A stretch of 25,295 nucleotides of DNA from an uncultured Collinsella sp. (GCA_900554325.1 USHA01000024.1:1-25295); one strand, 5' to 3'; shown: positions 6,445 to 14,447, numbered from the stretch's first letter. Made by a program: numbers and translations. The notes: generated from the sequence alone by a model not told the origin.

Positions 6445-7102
6445 AGGGCTCCCAGGGGCAGGGGGCTTCGATGTGGATGTGCTCGCCGGTTACGGGATGC
6501 GTGAAGGACACGCTGTGGGCGTGGAGCATCAGGCCGCAGGGGCGCGGCGTTCCGTATAGGTCGTCGCCAACCAGGGGATGATGCTCGTTTGCCAGGTGCA
6601 CACGGATTTGGTGCTTGCGGCCGGTGAGCAGCTCGACATCGATATACGAGCGCGTGGGCAGGCCTCGGCGGCTCTTAAGGCGCTTGAGCACCTTCACGCG
6701 CGTCTGAGACGGCTTGCCGCTGGCGCCGACGCGCATCTTGCGGCTGTCGTGGCGGTCGCGGGCGATGGGCTTGTCGATGAGCTTTTCGTTCCAGTCGATC
6801 TTGCCCTCGGCGAGCGCCAGATAGTGCTTTTCGAATGCGTGGTCGATGACCATCTGGTCAAAAGCGGGCTGCGTCCGCTTGTCGAGCGAGAACAACACCA
6901 CGCCGGTGGTGTCGCGGTCCAAGCGGTTGAGCGGTTGCATGTCGGTCGCGGCAAAGCCGTCGCCCATCGCCAGCAGCAGGTCGCTGGCGTAGTCGGTAAG
7001 TGTGCGCTCGCCGGTGCCGTCACCGTGGACGATCATGCCGGCAGGCTTATCGATAGCCATGAGCCAGGCGTCGCAGTAGAGGACTTGAGGTTCTTCGTTC
7101 AC
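6443..7102 (-). CDS. RluA-family 23S/tRNA pseudouridine synthase
   Basis: The 219-residue protein has the RluA-type catalytic block NRLDRDTTG (60-67, catalytic Asp62), preceded by AIDKPAGMIVHGDG and followed by KHYLALAEG and the C-terminal GRKHQIRVHLA. These enzymes isomerise uridine to pseudouridine in 23S rRNA or tRNA. There is no N-terminal S4 domain, so it is a short member, and the target site cannot be told from sequence. The start is GTG (base 7102), supported by GAAAGG about 8 bases upstream. The gene lies 15 bases downstream of the U32-family gene on the same strand, so the two are an operon of likely RNA modification. The stop codon overlaps a REP-like hairpin. Confidence 0.9.
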   Translation of the reverse strand: MNEEPQVLYCDAWLMAIDKPAGMIVHGDGTGERTLTDYASDLLLAMGDGFAATDMQPLNRLDRDTTGVVLFSLDKRTQPAFDQMVIDHAFEKHYLALAEGKIDWNEKLIDKPIARDRHDSRKMRVGASGKPSQTRVKVLKRLKSRRGLPTRSYIDVELLTGRKHQIRVHLANEHHPLVGDDLYGTPRPCGLMLHAHSVSFTHPVTGEHIHIEAPCPWEP

Positions 7103-7117
7103 GTGTAAGCCTTTCGA

Positions 7118-9610
7118 TTAGCTAATTCCCACAAACATGCAGCCCGAGGTGGCGCCGCGCAGGCGGGCGGCGGGCTTGCGGCCGGCCTGCGCGGCTTCGA
7201 CGGCACGACGGACGCGGGCGACGGCACGGCCAATCTCATCGGCCTCGAGCAAGGTTCCGTCGACCATAAGACGACGGACGCCGGCGTCGAGCAACTGCGG
7301 TACCTGCGGCGTAAGGTCGATGGGGTAGGCGTCGTACAAGCGAGAGCGGCCGTGGATGTCGGTGCGCACGGGCATGACCTTTCCGTCGATATTCTTGAGC
7401 GACAGCTTGCGGGCGCGCAGACGGCAGCTGGCACAATCGTGGATGCAGCCATTGGCCACCTGCAGGATGCAGTGCTCGCTCGTCATAACGCGCGGGCGGC
7501 CAAAGACGGTGATGCCCAAAGCCGCGGGCGCGGCGGCACCGAGCGAGACAATCTCGTCGAGCGTGATTTCGGGCGAGAGCCAAAACGCACCGGCTCCGCG
7601 CTCGGCAAGCGCCTCCATGCAGGGCGTGTTGTGCACCGGCAGGCAAGAGCGAATTTCGGCCGTGGCGCCGGCCTGCGCGGCTACGGCGAGCTCGGAGATA
7701 TTACCGACGGCGACGGTAGCTCCGGCATTGATCCAGGGATCGACGCGCTCGTGGTCGACGGCGCGGCAGACCTCGTCGAGTACGGGTACGATGCCCTGCT
7801 CAAACGCATCGGCGGGGGAGAGCTCGGCCGCATCGAGCGCATCGGTGGTCATGTAGATGCGCGTGGCGCCCTCGGCGCGAGCTGCCTCGGCGGCTTCGAG
7901 CGTGGTGACGGCGGCGCAGATCTGCGGCTCATCGCGGTAATGCTCGGGCATAGCGCGCGTACATTTGTCGAGCACCGGAATCTCGAGAGTTTTCGCGCGC
8001 TCCTCGTACGGCGCCAGAATGGCCTCTTCCAGCGCCTTGCAAGCGGCGGCGCGCACCTTGTGAACGGCGGAGAAGCCCATGCCGCAGCCGGCGTCGAGCG
8101 AAACGTCAAAGCTCGCTGCCTCAAAGGGCGAGGAGCCCATGCGGCCCACATGCTCAACCAGGTCTGCCGCCTCGACGGCGCGGGTCTTGGCGGCCTCGAC
8201 GGTGAAGCCTGTGGCGGTGGCGGTGAGCGCGGGGCTGTCACAGCAGGTGAGTGTGACGGTAAACGGCTCGCCCAGGCGCGCCACGACGGACGCATCAACA
8301 GCTCGGGGGCGCAGCACATCGCGCTTGAGCGCGGCGCCGGCGGCGTCGATGGCACGCTGGCTGCGAATCACGCGGACGCGGCAGCCCTCGGGCATGCTGC
8401 GGGGTACGCGACATTCGATGATGTCGCCTGCGGCGGCATCATCGGCAGCAATGGTGGTCAGGAACTGGTCAAACTCGTTATCGTGGCGAAGCTCCAGCAG
8501 GTCGCCTTTGCCCACGGGCTCAAACAGCTCAATGCGGGCGATGGCGGCGCGGCGACGGCGGTCGTCGGGCTTGAGACCGCGCACATCGCGGTTGGCCGGG
8601 CGGCTGCCCAGCACCGTGCCCACGATCTGGCCGCGGTTGTTGGAGCGCTCGTAGCTCATCATCTCGTCGCCCGAGGTACCGTCTTGGTAGGCGTGCGTAA
8701 AGTCGCGGTTAAAGCAGCGCTTGAGCTGGCGCTGGCGGGCGGCTTCCTCGTCCTTGGCAACGGCGGCTCCGGATAGCATGTCGTCAATTTCGTGACGATA
8801 CACATCAACGATGGAGTACACGTAATCGGGTGCCTTCATGCGGCCCTCGAGCTTGAGCGATGCGGCGCCGGCGTCATACAGACGGCGAACAAGCTGTGAG
8901 GTGTTGGTGTCACGCGGGCACAGCGCGCGCTCGCGACCGGCAGGGGAGAGCGCGCGACCGTTCTCGTCGATCAACTCGTAGGGCAGGCGGCAGGGCTGGG
9001 CGCACATGCCGCGGTTGGCCGATCGTCCCGCCATGGCAAAGCTCGACAGCAGGCACAGGCCCGAGTAGCAAAAGCAGATGGCACCATGGCTAAAGACCTC
9101 AAGGTCCACATCGGGCGCGGCGTCGTGAATGGCGGCGATCTCGTCAATGGAGAGCTCGCGCGACAAGGTCACGCGGTCGGCGCCCTGCTCGCGGCACCAG
9201 ATGGTTCCGCGGTCATCATGGATGTTCGCCTGGGTCGAGATGTGTGTTTCGATGCCGGGCATGGTGCGCTTGACCTCAAAGAACAAGCCCCAGTCCTGGA
9301 TAATGAAGGCGTCGGCGCCCAGCGTGGAGCAGCGATGGATGAGCTGCAGCGCGTCGCTCATCTCGGACTGCTTGATGACGATGTTGACCGTGACGTAGGC
9401 GCGCGACCCGGCTAGATGTGCGGCGCGGCAGGCCTGCTCAAAGGCCTCGTCGGTAAAGTTCGTTGCCTTGCGGCGGGCGTTGAAGCTGCCCATGCCACAG
9501 TAGATGGCATCGGCGCCGGCAGCGAGTGCGGCGGCAAAGGGCTCGGGGCCTCCGGCGGGGGCCAAGAGCTCGGGCCTGCGGTTGGTGGTTCGACTGGCGG
9601 TTGCGGTCAT
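7118..9610 (-). CDS. Large U32-family protein (RlhA/TrhP-like, peptidase U32 fold)
   Basis: This 830-residue protein begins RPELLAPAGGPEPFAAALAA, typical of U32 proteins. It carries the full family signature EVFSHGAICFCYSGLCLLS at 171-189 and further cysteines at 203 and 207 (GMCAQPC). A DUF3656-like middle region follows (EGRMKAPDYVYSIVDVYR, then RCFNRDFTHAYQ). The C-terminal third has another cysteine-rich patch (CILQVANGCIHDCASC) and ends GCMFVGIS. Characterised relatives (RlhA, TrhO/TrhP class) hydroxylate 23S rRNA C2501 or tRNA U34 and need iron-sulfur and prephenate-derived chemistry; peptidase activity is doubtful. At 830 residues it is longer than E. coli RlhA. Its ATG is preceded by AAAGGCAGGAT. 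It is first in an operon with the pseudouridine synthase. Confidence 0.88.
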   Translation of the reverse strand: MTATASRTTNRRPELLAPAGGPEPFAAALAAGADAIYCGMGSFNARRKATNFTDEAFEQACRAAHLAGSRAYVTVNIVIKQSEMSDALQLIHRCSTLGADAFIIQDWGLFFEVKRTMPGIETHISTQANIHDDRGTIWCREQGADRVTLSRELSIDEIAAIHDAAPDVDLEVFSHGAICFCYSGLCLLSSFAMAGRSANRGMCAQPCRLPYELIDENGRALSPAGRERALCPRDTNTSQLVRRLYDAGAASLKLEGRMKAPDYVYSIVDVYRHEIDDMLSGAAVAKDEEAARQRQLKRCFNRDFTHAYQDGTSGDEMMSYERSNNRGQIVGTVLGSRPANRDVRGLKPDDRRRRAAIARIELFEPVGKGDLLELRHDNEFDQFLTTIAADDAAAGDIIECRVPRSMPEGCRVRVIRSQRAIDAAGAALKRDVLRPRAVDASVVARLGEPFTVTLTCCDSPALTATATGFTVEAAKTRAVEAADLVEHVGRMGSSPFEAASFDVSLDAGCGMGFSAVHKVRAAACKALEEAILAPYEERAKTLEIPVLDKCTRAMPEHYRDEPQICAAVTTLEAAEAARAEGATRIYMTTDALDAAELSPADAFEQGIVPVLDEVCRAVDHERVDPWINAGATVAVGNISELAVAAQAGATAEIRSCLPVHNTPCMEALAERGAGAFWLSPEITLDEIVSLGAAAPAALGITVFGRPRVMTSEHCILQVANGCIHDCASCRLRARKLSLKNIDGKVMPVRTDIHGRSRLYDAYPIDLTPQVPQLLDAGVRRLMVDGTLLEADEIGRAVARVRRAVEAAQAGRKPAARLRGATSGCMFVGIS

Positions 9611-9633
9611 ATCCTGCCTTTCAAAATGCTCAG

Positions 9634-9648
9634 ATACTCAAAAGTATA
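9634..9648 (-). promoter_or_regulatory. Possible -10 and small palindrome before the U32 gene
   Basis: On the minus strand TATACT (9643-9648) is a good -10 hexamer ~35 bases before the ATG, but the -35 region is poor. ATACT-caaa-AGTAT (9634-9647) is a small palindrome overlapping it and could be an operator. Confidence 0.35.
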
Positions 9649-9716
9649 GTGGTGCTGTTGCGGCGGGCGATGCCCGTGCTCCAAGCGGGATAAAGTCTTC
9701 AGCAGTCCTTGCAGCA

Positions 9717-9788
9717 AAAATGACCCGTTTCCCTCCGTCCCCTATGGATTACCTGATCCGATGGGGACGGAGGGAAACGGATCATTTT
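9717..9788. repeat. 72-bp palindrome with GTCCCC/GGGGAC core
   Basis: The inner arms 9725-9742 and 9763-9780 are perfect 18-bp complements (CCGTTTCCCTCCGTCCCC and its reverse complement). Outer arms AAAATGA and TCATTTT extend the stem after one C/A mismatch, and a small GGAT/ATCC stem lies inside the 20-base loop. It is placed between the divergent U32 and ridA promoters. Its GGGGAC core resembles the other palindromes in this window. A palindrome this long is expected to be unstable, so retention suggests recent insertion or function. Confidence 0.85.
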
Positions 9789-9870
9789 GAGCTTCACCGT
9801 CCGGTCGTGCCGTTCAGCGGCCGACAGGTGCCGTTGGGCGATAAATTATTCTCGCAACGTGATAATAATC

Positions 9871-9899
9871 TTGCATCGCGCGGAAACCTTGAGTACTAT
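9871..9899 (+). promoter_or_regulatory. Sigma-70-type promoter of ridA
   Basis: TTGCAT (9871-9876) and TACTAT (9894-9899) are separated by exactly 17 bases and lie ~90 bases before the ridA start codon. Transcription would begin near 9906. Just upstream ATTATT/AATAAT form a small inverted repeat. Confidence 0.75.
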
Positions 9900-9988
9900 C
9901 CCAAATCAAGCGCGGTGTTCAGACCGAATTGTGCCTCCCGGTGCGAACGCCGCGCTCACGCTCTCTATCTGATCGTAAGGAGAAAAAC

Positions 9989-10366
9989 ATGAGCAAGACC
10001 GTCGTGTCTTCCGATAACGCACCCGCAGCCATCGGTCCGTATTCCCCTGGTATCCAGACCGGCAACATGGTGTTCCTGTCCGGCCAGCTGGGCATCGACC
10101 CCGCAACCGGCAAGATGCCCGAGGGCGTCGAGGCCCAGGCTAAGCAGTCCCTCGCCAACGTCGAGGCCCTGCTGACCGCTGCCGGCGCTACCTTTGCCGA
10201 TGTCGTCAAGACCACGGTCTACCTGGCCGACATCGCCGACTTCGCCGCCGTGAACGAGATCTACGCCTCCAAGTTCGAGGCCCCGTTCCCCGCGCGCAGC
10301 GCCTTCCAGGTTGCCGCCCTTCCGGCTGGCGGTCTGGTCGAGATCGAGGTCGTTGCTGCTCTCTAA
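9989..10366 (+). CDS. ridA: RidA family enamine/imine deaminase
   Basis: This is a 125-residue protein of standard RidA (YjgF/YER057c/UK114) length. The start MSKTVVSS is chosen because TAAGGAG sits 6 bases before its ATG; an upstream ATG at 9929 has no such site. Family marks are IGPYSPGIQTGNMVFLSGQL, NVEALLTAAG, and the C-terminal PARSAFQVAALPAGGLVEIE with the substrate-binding Arg103 and Glu120. RidA forms a cytosolic trimer and hydrolyses 2-aminoacrylate and related imines to ketoacids and ammonia, protecting PLP enzymes. It has its own promoter and a terminator shared with the convergent regulator. Closeness to the purine locus may be coincidental. Confidence 0.95.
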   Translation: MSKTVVSSDNAPAAIGPYSPGIQTGNMVFLSGQLGIDPATGKMPEGVEAQAKQSLANVEALLTAAGATFADVVKTTVYLADIADFAAVNEIYASKFEAPFPARSAFQVAALPAGGLVEIEVVAAL

Positions 10367-10396
10367 GGCGTTGGCCACAACTAAACATGACATGCA

Positions 10397-10434
10397 AAAA
10401 GACCCTGCAGCGCGTGCGAGCTGCAGGGTCTTTT
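10397..10434. terminator. Bidirectional terminator between ridA and the regulator
   Basis: A perfect 15-bp stem AAAAGACCCTGCAGC / GCTGCAGGGTCTTTT with an 8-base loop lies between convergent genes. The A-run on one side and the T-run on the other allow termination in both directions. Confidence 0.9.
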
Positions 10435-10478
10435 GTCAAGTGATGGATCGCTTGTGGAGCCGCGCTCCATTTTGCTCG

Positions 10479-11135
10479 TTAGCCTTCCTTGCGGACTTTT
10501 TGCAGGTAGCGGTAGACGCTGGGCTCCGAGATGCCCAGCGCGGTGGCGGCGCAGGCTACGGCGCCCTTGAGCATGAACACTCCGTTGCCGTTGAGGTGGC
10601 GAATGACGTCCACGCGGTCGCTTTGACCAAGCGACGCCACATCCAGCCCGCGAGCGCTCAGCAGCTCGGCAATGCTGCGGTCGATGAGCTCCTGTGTGGA
10701 CTCCGAAAGGCTTTCGACCTCGATAGAGGCGGGCTCCGTGCGCGTCGGCGCCGCGTCGAAGCACGCCATGAGCTGCTGTGCCATGGCGTTGATGGAGCGC
10801 ACGGTCGAGAGGTCGGTGTTGACGCAGAGCATACCGACGATCTCGTCATTCTCGCGGATAAAGTACGTCGCTGACTCCAATGTCTTGCCACCGGCACCGC
10901 GGCCCTCGTAGCCCGTAATAAACGGCAGGTCGCGATACTTGGCGTCGTGCATAATCTTGAGCGCCAGATCGGTGGCGGGACCGCCGACCTTGCGGCCGCT
11001 CACGATACCGTTGCGGATATCGATGATGGCGTGGTCGGGATCCGAGAAATCGTGCAGCACGATTTCGCTGTTCTTACCGAGTACCTGCTCCAGGAAATCG
11101 ACCATCGGCAAAAAGCGACGTACGGTCTCGTTCAC
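10479..11135 (-). CDS. YheO/DauR-type PAS-HTH transcriptional regulator
   Basis: The N-terminal ~115 residues are a YheO-like PAS domain (NSEIVLHDFSDPDHAIIDIRNG, then FIRENDEIVGMLCVNTDLS). The C-terminal ~55 residues are a helix-turn-helix of the HTH_22 type (GISEPSVYRYLQKVRKEG). The GTG at 11135 is preferred, giving 218 residues, because GGAG lies 6 bases before it; the TTG at 11141 directly abuts GGAG and is too close. Relatives such as DauR sense small metabolites or control amino acid and purine genes. It is divergent from the purine permease gene across an AT-rich ~350-base gap and is the natural candidate regulator of that locus. The ligand is unknown. Confidence 0.88.
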   Translation of the reverse strand: MNETVRRFLPMVDFLEQVLGKNSEIVLHDFSDPDHAIIDIRNGIVSGRKVGGPATDLALKIMHDAKYRDLPFITGYEGRGAGGKTLESATYFIRENDEIVGMLCVNTDLSTVRSINAMAQQLMACFDAAPTRTEPASIEVESLSESTQELIDRSIAELLSARGLDVASLGQSDRVDVIRHLNGNGVFMLKGAVACAATALGISEPSVYRYLQKVRKEG

Positions 11136-11161
11136 GGGCAACTCCTTTGGGTTCTATCGAA

Positions 11162-11193
11162 GTGTTCATAACAATTTTTTATCATGGTAACAC
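11162..11193. promoter_or_regulatory. Inverted repeat upstream of the YheO-type regulator
   Basis: GTGTT and AACAC arms flank an AT-rich 22-base centre, 27 bases before the regulator's start codon on the minus strand. This could be an autoregulatory operator. Support is limited to symmetry and position. Confidence 0.3.
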
Positions 11194-11328
11194 GCTGCTC
11201 ATCATCTCGTATATCCGCAGGTACATTGCGTAATACAGACGAACGGTAGGAATTTAGCGGTAAACGGTCGACCAAAAGAAAAGTTAGATGTTATTTTGAA
11301 CAGACACATTCCTGAACTGCGGAAATGC

Positions 11329-11358
11329 GTTATCTCAGCTGAAGAATAGTCTGATAAC
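11329..11358. promoter_or_regulatory. Inverted repeat 12 bases upstream of the permease -35
   Basis: GTTATC and GATAAC are perfect 6-bp arms, with AG/CT possibly continuing the stem after a 2-base bulge. Its place immediately before the -35 element fits an activator site, perhaps for the divergent YheO-type regulator. The rest of the gap (11194-11328) holds a loosely repeated CGGTA motif (near 11243 and 11259) and no gene. Confidence 0.4.
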
Positions 11359-11370
11359 AAAAAATTATTA

Positions 11371-11399
11371 TTGAGAATGAGAATCATCTTTAATACGAT
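11371..11399 (+). promoter_or_regulatory. Permease promoter overlapped by a Fur-box-like sequence
   Basis: TTGAGA (-35, 11371-11376) and TACGAT (-10, 11394-11399) are 17 bases apart. Bases 11373-11391 (GAGAATGAGAATCATCTTT) match the classic 19-base Fur box at 14 of 19 positions by hand count. The box covers the -35 and spacer, so a bound metal-dependent repressor would block transcription. Transcription would start near 11406, leaving an ~80-base leader. Confidence 0.6.
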
Positions 11400-11486
11400 A
11401 TGCAACGAAGGCACAACCTCAACCCCGCACTGCGTCACAATAGAGCGTTAGATGCGAAAACAACTATTTCGAGGATTGGTGGTCAA

Positions 11487-12881
11487 ATGACCCAGGAGAC
11501 GGTTACGAACGGCACTGAAGCCCTGTTCACTCGCGAAGGCATGCCGCCCGTTAAGGAAATGATCCCGTGTGCCCTTCAGCACGTACTGGCATCGTTTGCC
11601 GGCATCATTACCCCGGCGGTCATCATGGCCGGCGTCTACGGCTTTAATAGCCAGCAGAGCACCGACATCATTCAGGTTGCACTCATTCTTTCGGCAATCG
11701 ACACGGCCCTTCAGGCCTTCGCTCCCTTCCGTCGCATCGGCGGCGGCCTGCCCATCGTCATGGGCGTTTCGTTCGCGTTCCTGCCGGCCCTGCAGGCCAT
11801 GGGTGCCTCGGGCTTTAGCTTTGGTGCGTTGCTGGGCGGCGAGATCGTCGGCGGCGCCGTCGCGGTCCTCTTTGGTCTGGCCTACAGCAAGATCAAGTGG
11901 CTGTTCCCGCCCGTCGTGACCGGTACGGTTATCTTCTCCATCGGCGTTTCGCTGTATCCTACGGCCGTCAAGTATATGGCCGGCGGTATGGGTACGCCGC
12001 TGTGGGGCACCCCGCAGGCCTGGTGCGTCGCTCTTATCACCTTCGCCGTGGTCTTTGCGCTCGCCAACTTTGGCAAGGGCACGCTCAAGCTGGGATCCGT
12101 GTTCTTTGGCATGATCGTTGGCATGATCGTCTCCATCCCCTTTGGCATGATCGACTTCTCCAGCGTCGCCACCGCTCAGGTCTTCGCCCTTCCCAAGCTC
12201 ATGCCCTACGCGCTCGAGTTTGATCCCGAGGTCTGCATTACCCTCGCCGTCGTGTTCCCCATGGTTGCCATCCAGGTTATCGGTGACGTCTCCGCCGCCT
12301 GCCTGGGCTCCATCGACCGTATGCCCACCGAGCGCGAGCTCTCCGGCGCTATCGTGTCCCAGGGCCTCACCTCTATGGTCGGCGGCCTGCTGGGCGGTCT
12401 TCCCACCAGCGCCCTTGGCCAGAACGTGGGCATCATCTGCTCCAACAAGGTCGTCAACAAGTGGGTCTTTGTGATCATCGCGGCCGTCTTTGCCATCGCC
12501 GGTCTGTTCCCGCAGCTCTCTGCCGTCCTTTCCGCTATCCCGCAGCCCGTCATCGGCGGCGCGACCGTCGGCGTCTTTGGCACCATCACCATGAACGGCG
12601 TGCGCATGTTCACCCGCGAGGGCCTCACGCAGCGCACTACCACTATCGTCGGCACCTCCGTCGTCTTTGGCCTGGGTATCTGGATGGCCAGCGGTTGCCT
12701 TGCCGGCGAGGGTATGCCCGCCTGGGTGTCCACCGTCATCGGCTCCAATGCCGTAACCCCCACCGCCATCATGGCCATTGTCCTTAACCTGATCCTTCCG
12801 CAGACGCCGGTCGTGGCTCAGCACATCGATGCCGCCAAGGACGCTGCCGTGGATCTAGTCTTGCCCGAGAGCAAGAAGTAA
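11487..12881 (+). CDS. NCS2/NAT-family purine (xanthine/uric acid) permease
   Basis: The start MTQETVTNG is chosen because the promoter -10 lies at 11394-11399, directly before an upstream in-frame ATG at 11400, which therefore cannot be in the mRNA as a usable start. This gives 464 residues and about 12-14 membrane segments. The N-terminal QHVLASFAGIITPAVI and the NAT signature QNVGIICSNK (312-321) place it among nucleobase permeases for xanthine or urate. In TM8 the usual acidic residue of xExxGD is Gln263 (AIQVIGDVSAAC), which is unusual because this Glu contacts the purine in studied members. It is first in a rightward locus with ssnA, ygfK and xanthine dehydrogenase, which supports purine uptake. 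Confidence 0.9.
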   Translation: MTQETVTNGTEALFTREGMPPVKEMIPCALQHVLASFAGIITPAVIMAGVYGFNSQQSTDIIQVALILSAIDTALQAFAPFRRIGGGLPIVMGVSFAFLPALQAMGASGFSFGALLGGEIVGGAVAVLFGLAYSKIKWLFPPVVTGTVIFSIGVSLYPTAVKYMAGGMGTPLWGTPQAWCVALITFAVVFALANFGKGTLKLGSVFFGMIVGMIVSIPFGMIDFSSVATAQVFALPKLMPYALEFDPEVCITLAVVFPMVAIQVIGDVSAACLGSIDRMPTERELSGAIVSQGLTSMVGGLLGGLPTSALGQNVGIICSNKVVNKWVFVIIAAVFAIAGLFPQLSAVLSAIPQPVIGGATVGVFGTITMNGVRMFTREGLTQRTTTIVGTSVVFGLGIWMASGCLAGEGMPAWVSTVIGSNAVTPTAIMAIVLNLILPQTPVVAQHIDAAKDAAVDLVLPESKK

Positions 12882-12897
12882 CCAATTCGGTGCTATT

Positions 12898-13059
12898 CGT
12901 CGGCGGACGCATCGCCTCGTCCGCCGACGCCATGCGGCGCCAAGCCGCACTTCAAAGGGTTTGTCCCTTTGGTGAAGCGTTGACGGGAGAGGGCCCGTTT
13001 CCGGTGTAGGCCGGCGCTTCGCACTCCGCCATGTCAGAGGTGTCAAACCCCGCCTCTGA
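12898..13059 (+). other. Structured spacer between permease and ssnA: series of hairpins
   Basis: Several stems occur in a row: 12898-12909/12918-12929 (perfect 12 bp, GC-rich), TGCGGC/GCCGCA (12933-12949), CAAAGGG/CCCTTTG (12953-12971), GAAGCG/CGCTTC (12974-13020, enclosing ACGGG/CCCGT), and TCAGAGG/CCTCTGA (13034-13059). None has a T-run. The last stem ends just before the ssnA ribosome-binding site. The region may be an mRNA-processing or attenuation element, or a riboswitch of a class not recognised here. Confidence 0.5.
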
Positions 13060-13076
13060 TGTTGAAGGGAGCATCC

Positions 13077-14432
13077 ATGCTTCTGGTCGCTAACGGTTCC
13101 ATCTTTACCCGCAACGCTCAGACCCCGTTCATTCCAAACGGTGCGGTCGCCATTGACGGAGATACGATCGTCGAAGTGGGCCCCGAGCGCGAGCTCAAGG
13201 CCAAGTACCCGGATGCCGAGTACGTCGATGCCCAGGGCAACCTCATCATGCCTGGACTTATCAACTGCCACACCCACATCTACTCGGGTCTGGCCCGCGG
13301 CCTTGCCATTAAGGGCTGCAACCCCACCAACTTCCTGGAGAATCTTGAGCAGCAGTGGTGGAAGATCGACGACAACCTGACGCTCGACGGCACCAAGGCC
13401 AGCGCCTATGCCACGATTCTGGACTCCATCCGCGATGGCGTCACCACGATCTTCGATCACCATGCGAGCTTCTGTGAGATCCCGGGAAGCCTCTTTACCA
13501 TTAAGGACGCCGCTCAGGAGTTGGGCATGCGTTCGTGCCTGTGCTACGAGGTTTCCGACCGCCGTGGCCAGGAAAAGTGCGACCAGGCTATTGCCGAGAA
13601 CGCCGAGTTTGCCCAGTGGGCCGCCAAGGAGCGTCGCGATAACGACAGCCACATGATCGCCGCCATGTTTGGCGGACATGCTACCTTTACGCTTTCGGAC
13701 GAGACCATGGATAAGATGGCCGAGGCCAACAACGGCCTGACCGGCTTCCACATCCATGTGTGCGAGGGCATGAACGACGTGTGGGATTCCCGCCTCAACC
13801 GCGGTGGTATCAGCCCCGTCGAGCGCCTGCTGCAGCACAACCTGCTGGGTCCCGACACCATGCTCGGCCACTGCATCCACGTGACGCCTGCCGAGATGGA
13901 TATCGTCAAGGAGTCCGGCACCTGGCTCGTCAACAACCCCGAATCCAATATGGGCAACGCCGTGGGCTGCGCCCCCGTGCTTGAGTTCTTCCGCCGCGGC
14001 ATCCCCGTGTGCATGGGCACCGACGCCTACACCCACGATATGCTCGAGAGCCTTAAGGTCTTCCTGATTATTCAGCGCCACAACGCCGCCATGCCCAACG
14101 TGGGCTGGTGCGAGGCCATGACCATGCTCTTCGAGAATAACGCCAAGATGGCCAGCAAGTACTTCGATCGCAAGCTCGGTGTGCTTGAGCCCGGCGCTGC
14201 CGCCGACGTCATCGTTATGGACTACAAGCCCTTTACGCCGCTGAGCGAGGAGAACATCGACGGCCACATGCTCTTTGGCATGATGGGCAAAAACTGCCGT
14301 ACCACCATCATCAACGGCCGCGTCCTGTACAAGGATCGCGAGTTCGTTGGCATTGATGAGGACAAGATCAACGCGTGGACCATGGCTGAGTCCAAGAAGC
14401 TCTGGAGCACGCTCAACGATCGCGCCTACTAA
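13077..14432 (+). CDS. ssnA: SsnA family amidohydrolase (putative aminohydrolase)
   Basis: The protein has 451 residues from ATG 13077, chosen because AAGGGAG lies 5 bases upstream; an in-frame ATG at 13059 lacks a site and sits inside a hairpin. It is a metal-dependent TIM-barrel amidohydrolase: the first HxH is His65/His67 in LINCHTHIYSGLARGLA, followed by HIHVCEG, LGHCIHV and MGTDAYTHD, which provide the remaining metal ligands and the catalytic Asp. It resembles guanine deaminase and chlorohydrolase relatives. SsnA is regularly found with ygfK and selenium-dependent molybdenum hydroxylases in E. coli and anaerobic gut bacteria, where the cluster degrades purines. The exact substrate of SsnA is not settled. 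Confidence 0.93.
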   Translation: MLLVANGSIFTRNAQTPFIPNGAVAIDGDTIVEVGPERELKAKYPDAEYVDAQGNLIMPGLINCHTHIYSGLARGLAIKGCNPTNFLENLEQQWWKIDDNLTLDGTKASAYATILDSIRDGVTTIFDHHASFCEIPGSLFTIKDAAQELGMRSCLCYEVSDRRGQEKCDQAIAENAEFAQWAAKERRDNDSHMIAAMFGGHATFTLSDETMDKMAEANNGLTGFHIHVCEGMNDVWDSRLNRGGISPVERLLQHNLLGPDTMLGHCIHVTPAEMDIVKESGTWLVNNPESNMGNAVGCAPVLEFFRRGIPVCMGTDAYTHDMLESLKVFLIIQRHNAAMPNVGWCEAMTMLFENNAKMASKYFDRKLGVLEPGAAADVIVMDYKPFTPLSEENIDGHMLFGMMGKNCRTTIINGRVLYKDREFVGIDEDKINAWTMAESKKLWSTLNDRAY

Positions 14433-14447
14433 TTACAAGTAGATTCA

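Noticed and set aside
7352..8776. Plus-strand open frame of about 474 codons opposite the U32 gene
   Set aside because: It is an antisense shadow; the minus strand carries the full U32 signature.
11136..11141. TTG start for the YheO-type regulator
   Set aside because: It directly touches the GGAG ribosome-binding site with no spacer, while GTG two codons later has the proper 6-base spacing.
11400..11486. Upstream ATG (11400) as start of the permease
   Set aside because: It lies immediately after the -10 element, so it would fall before or at the transcription start, and its 29 extra residues look non-conserved.
12855..14267. Long open frame on the minus strand opposite ssnA (about 470 codons)
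   Set aside because: It mirrors the ssnA codons in a GC-rich gene, gives a His/Gly/Val-rich product without family motifs, and the + strand protein is clearly SsnA.
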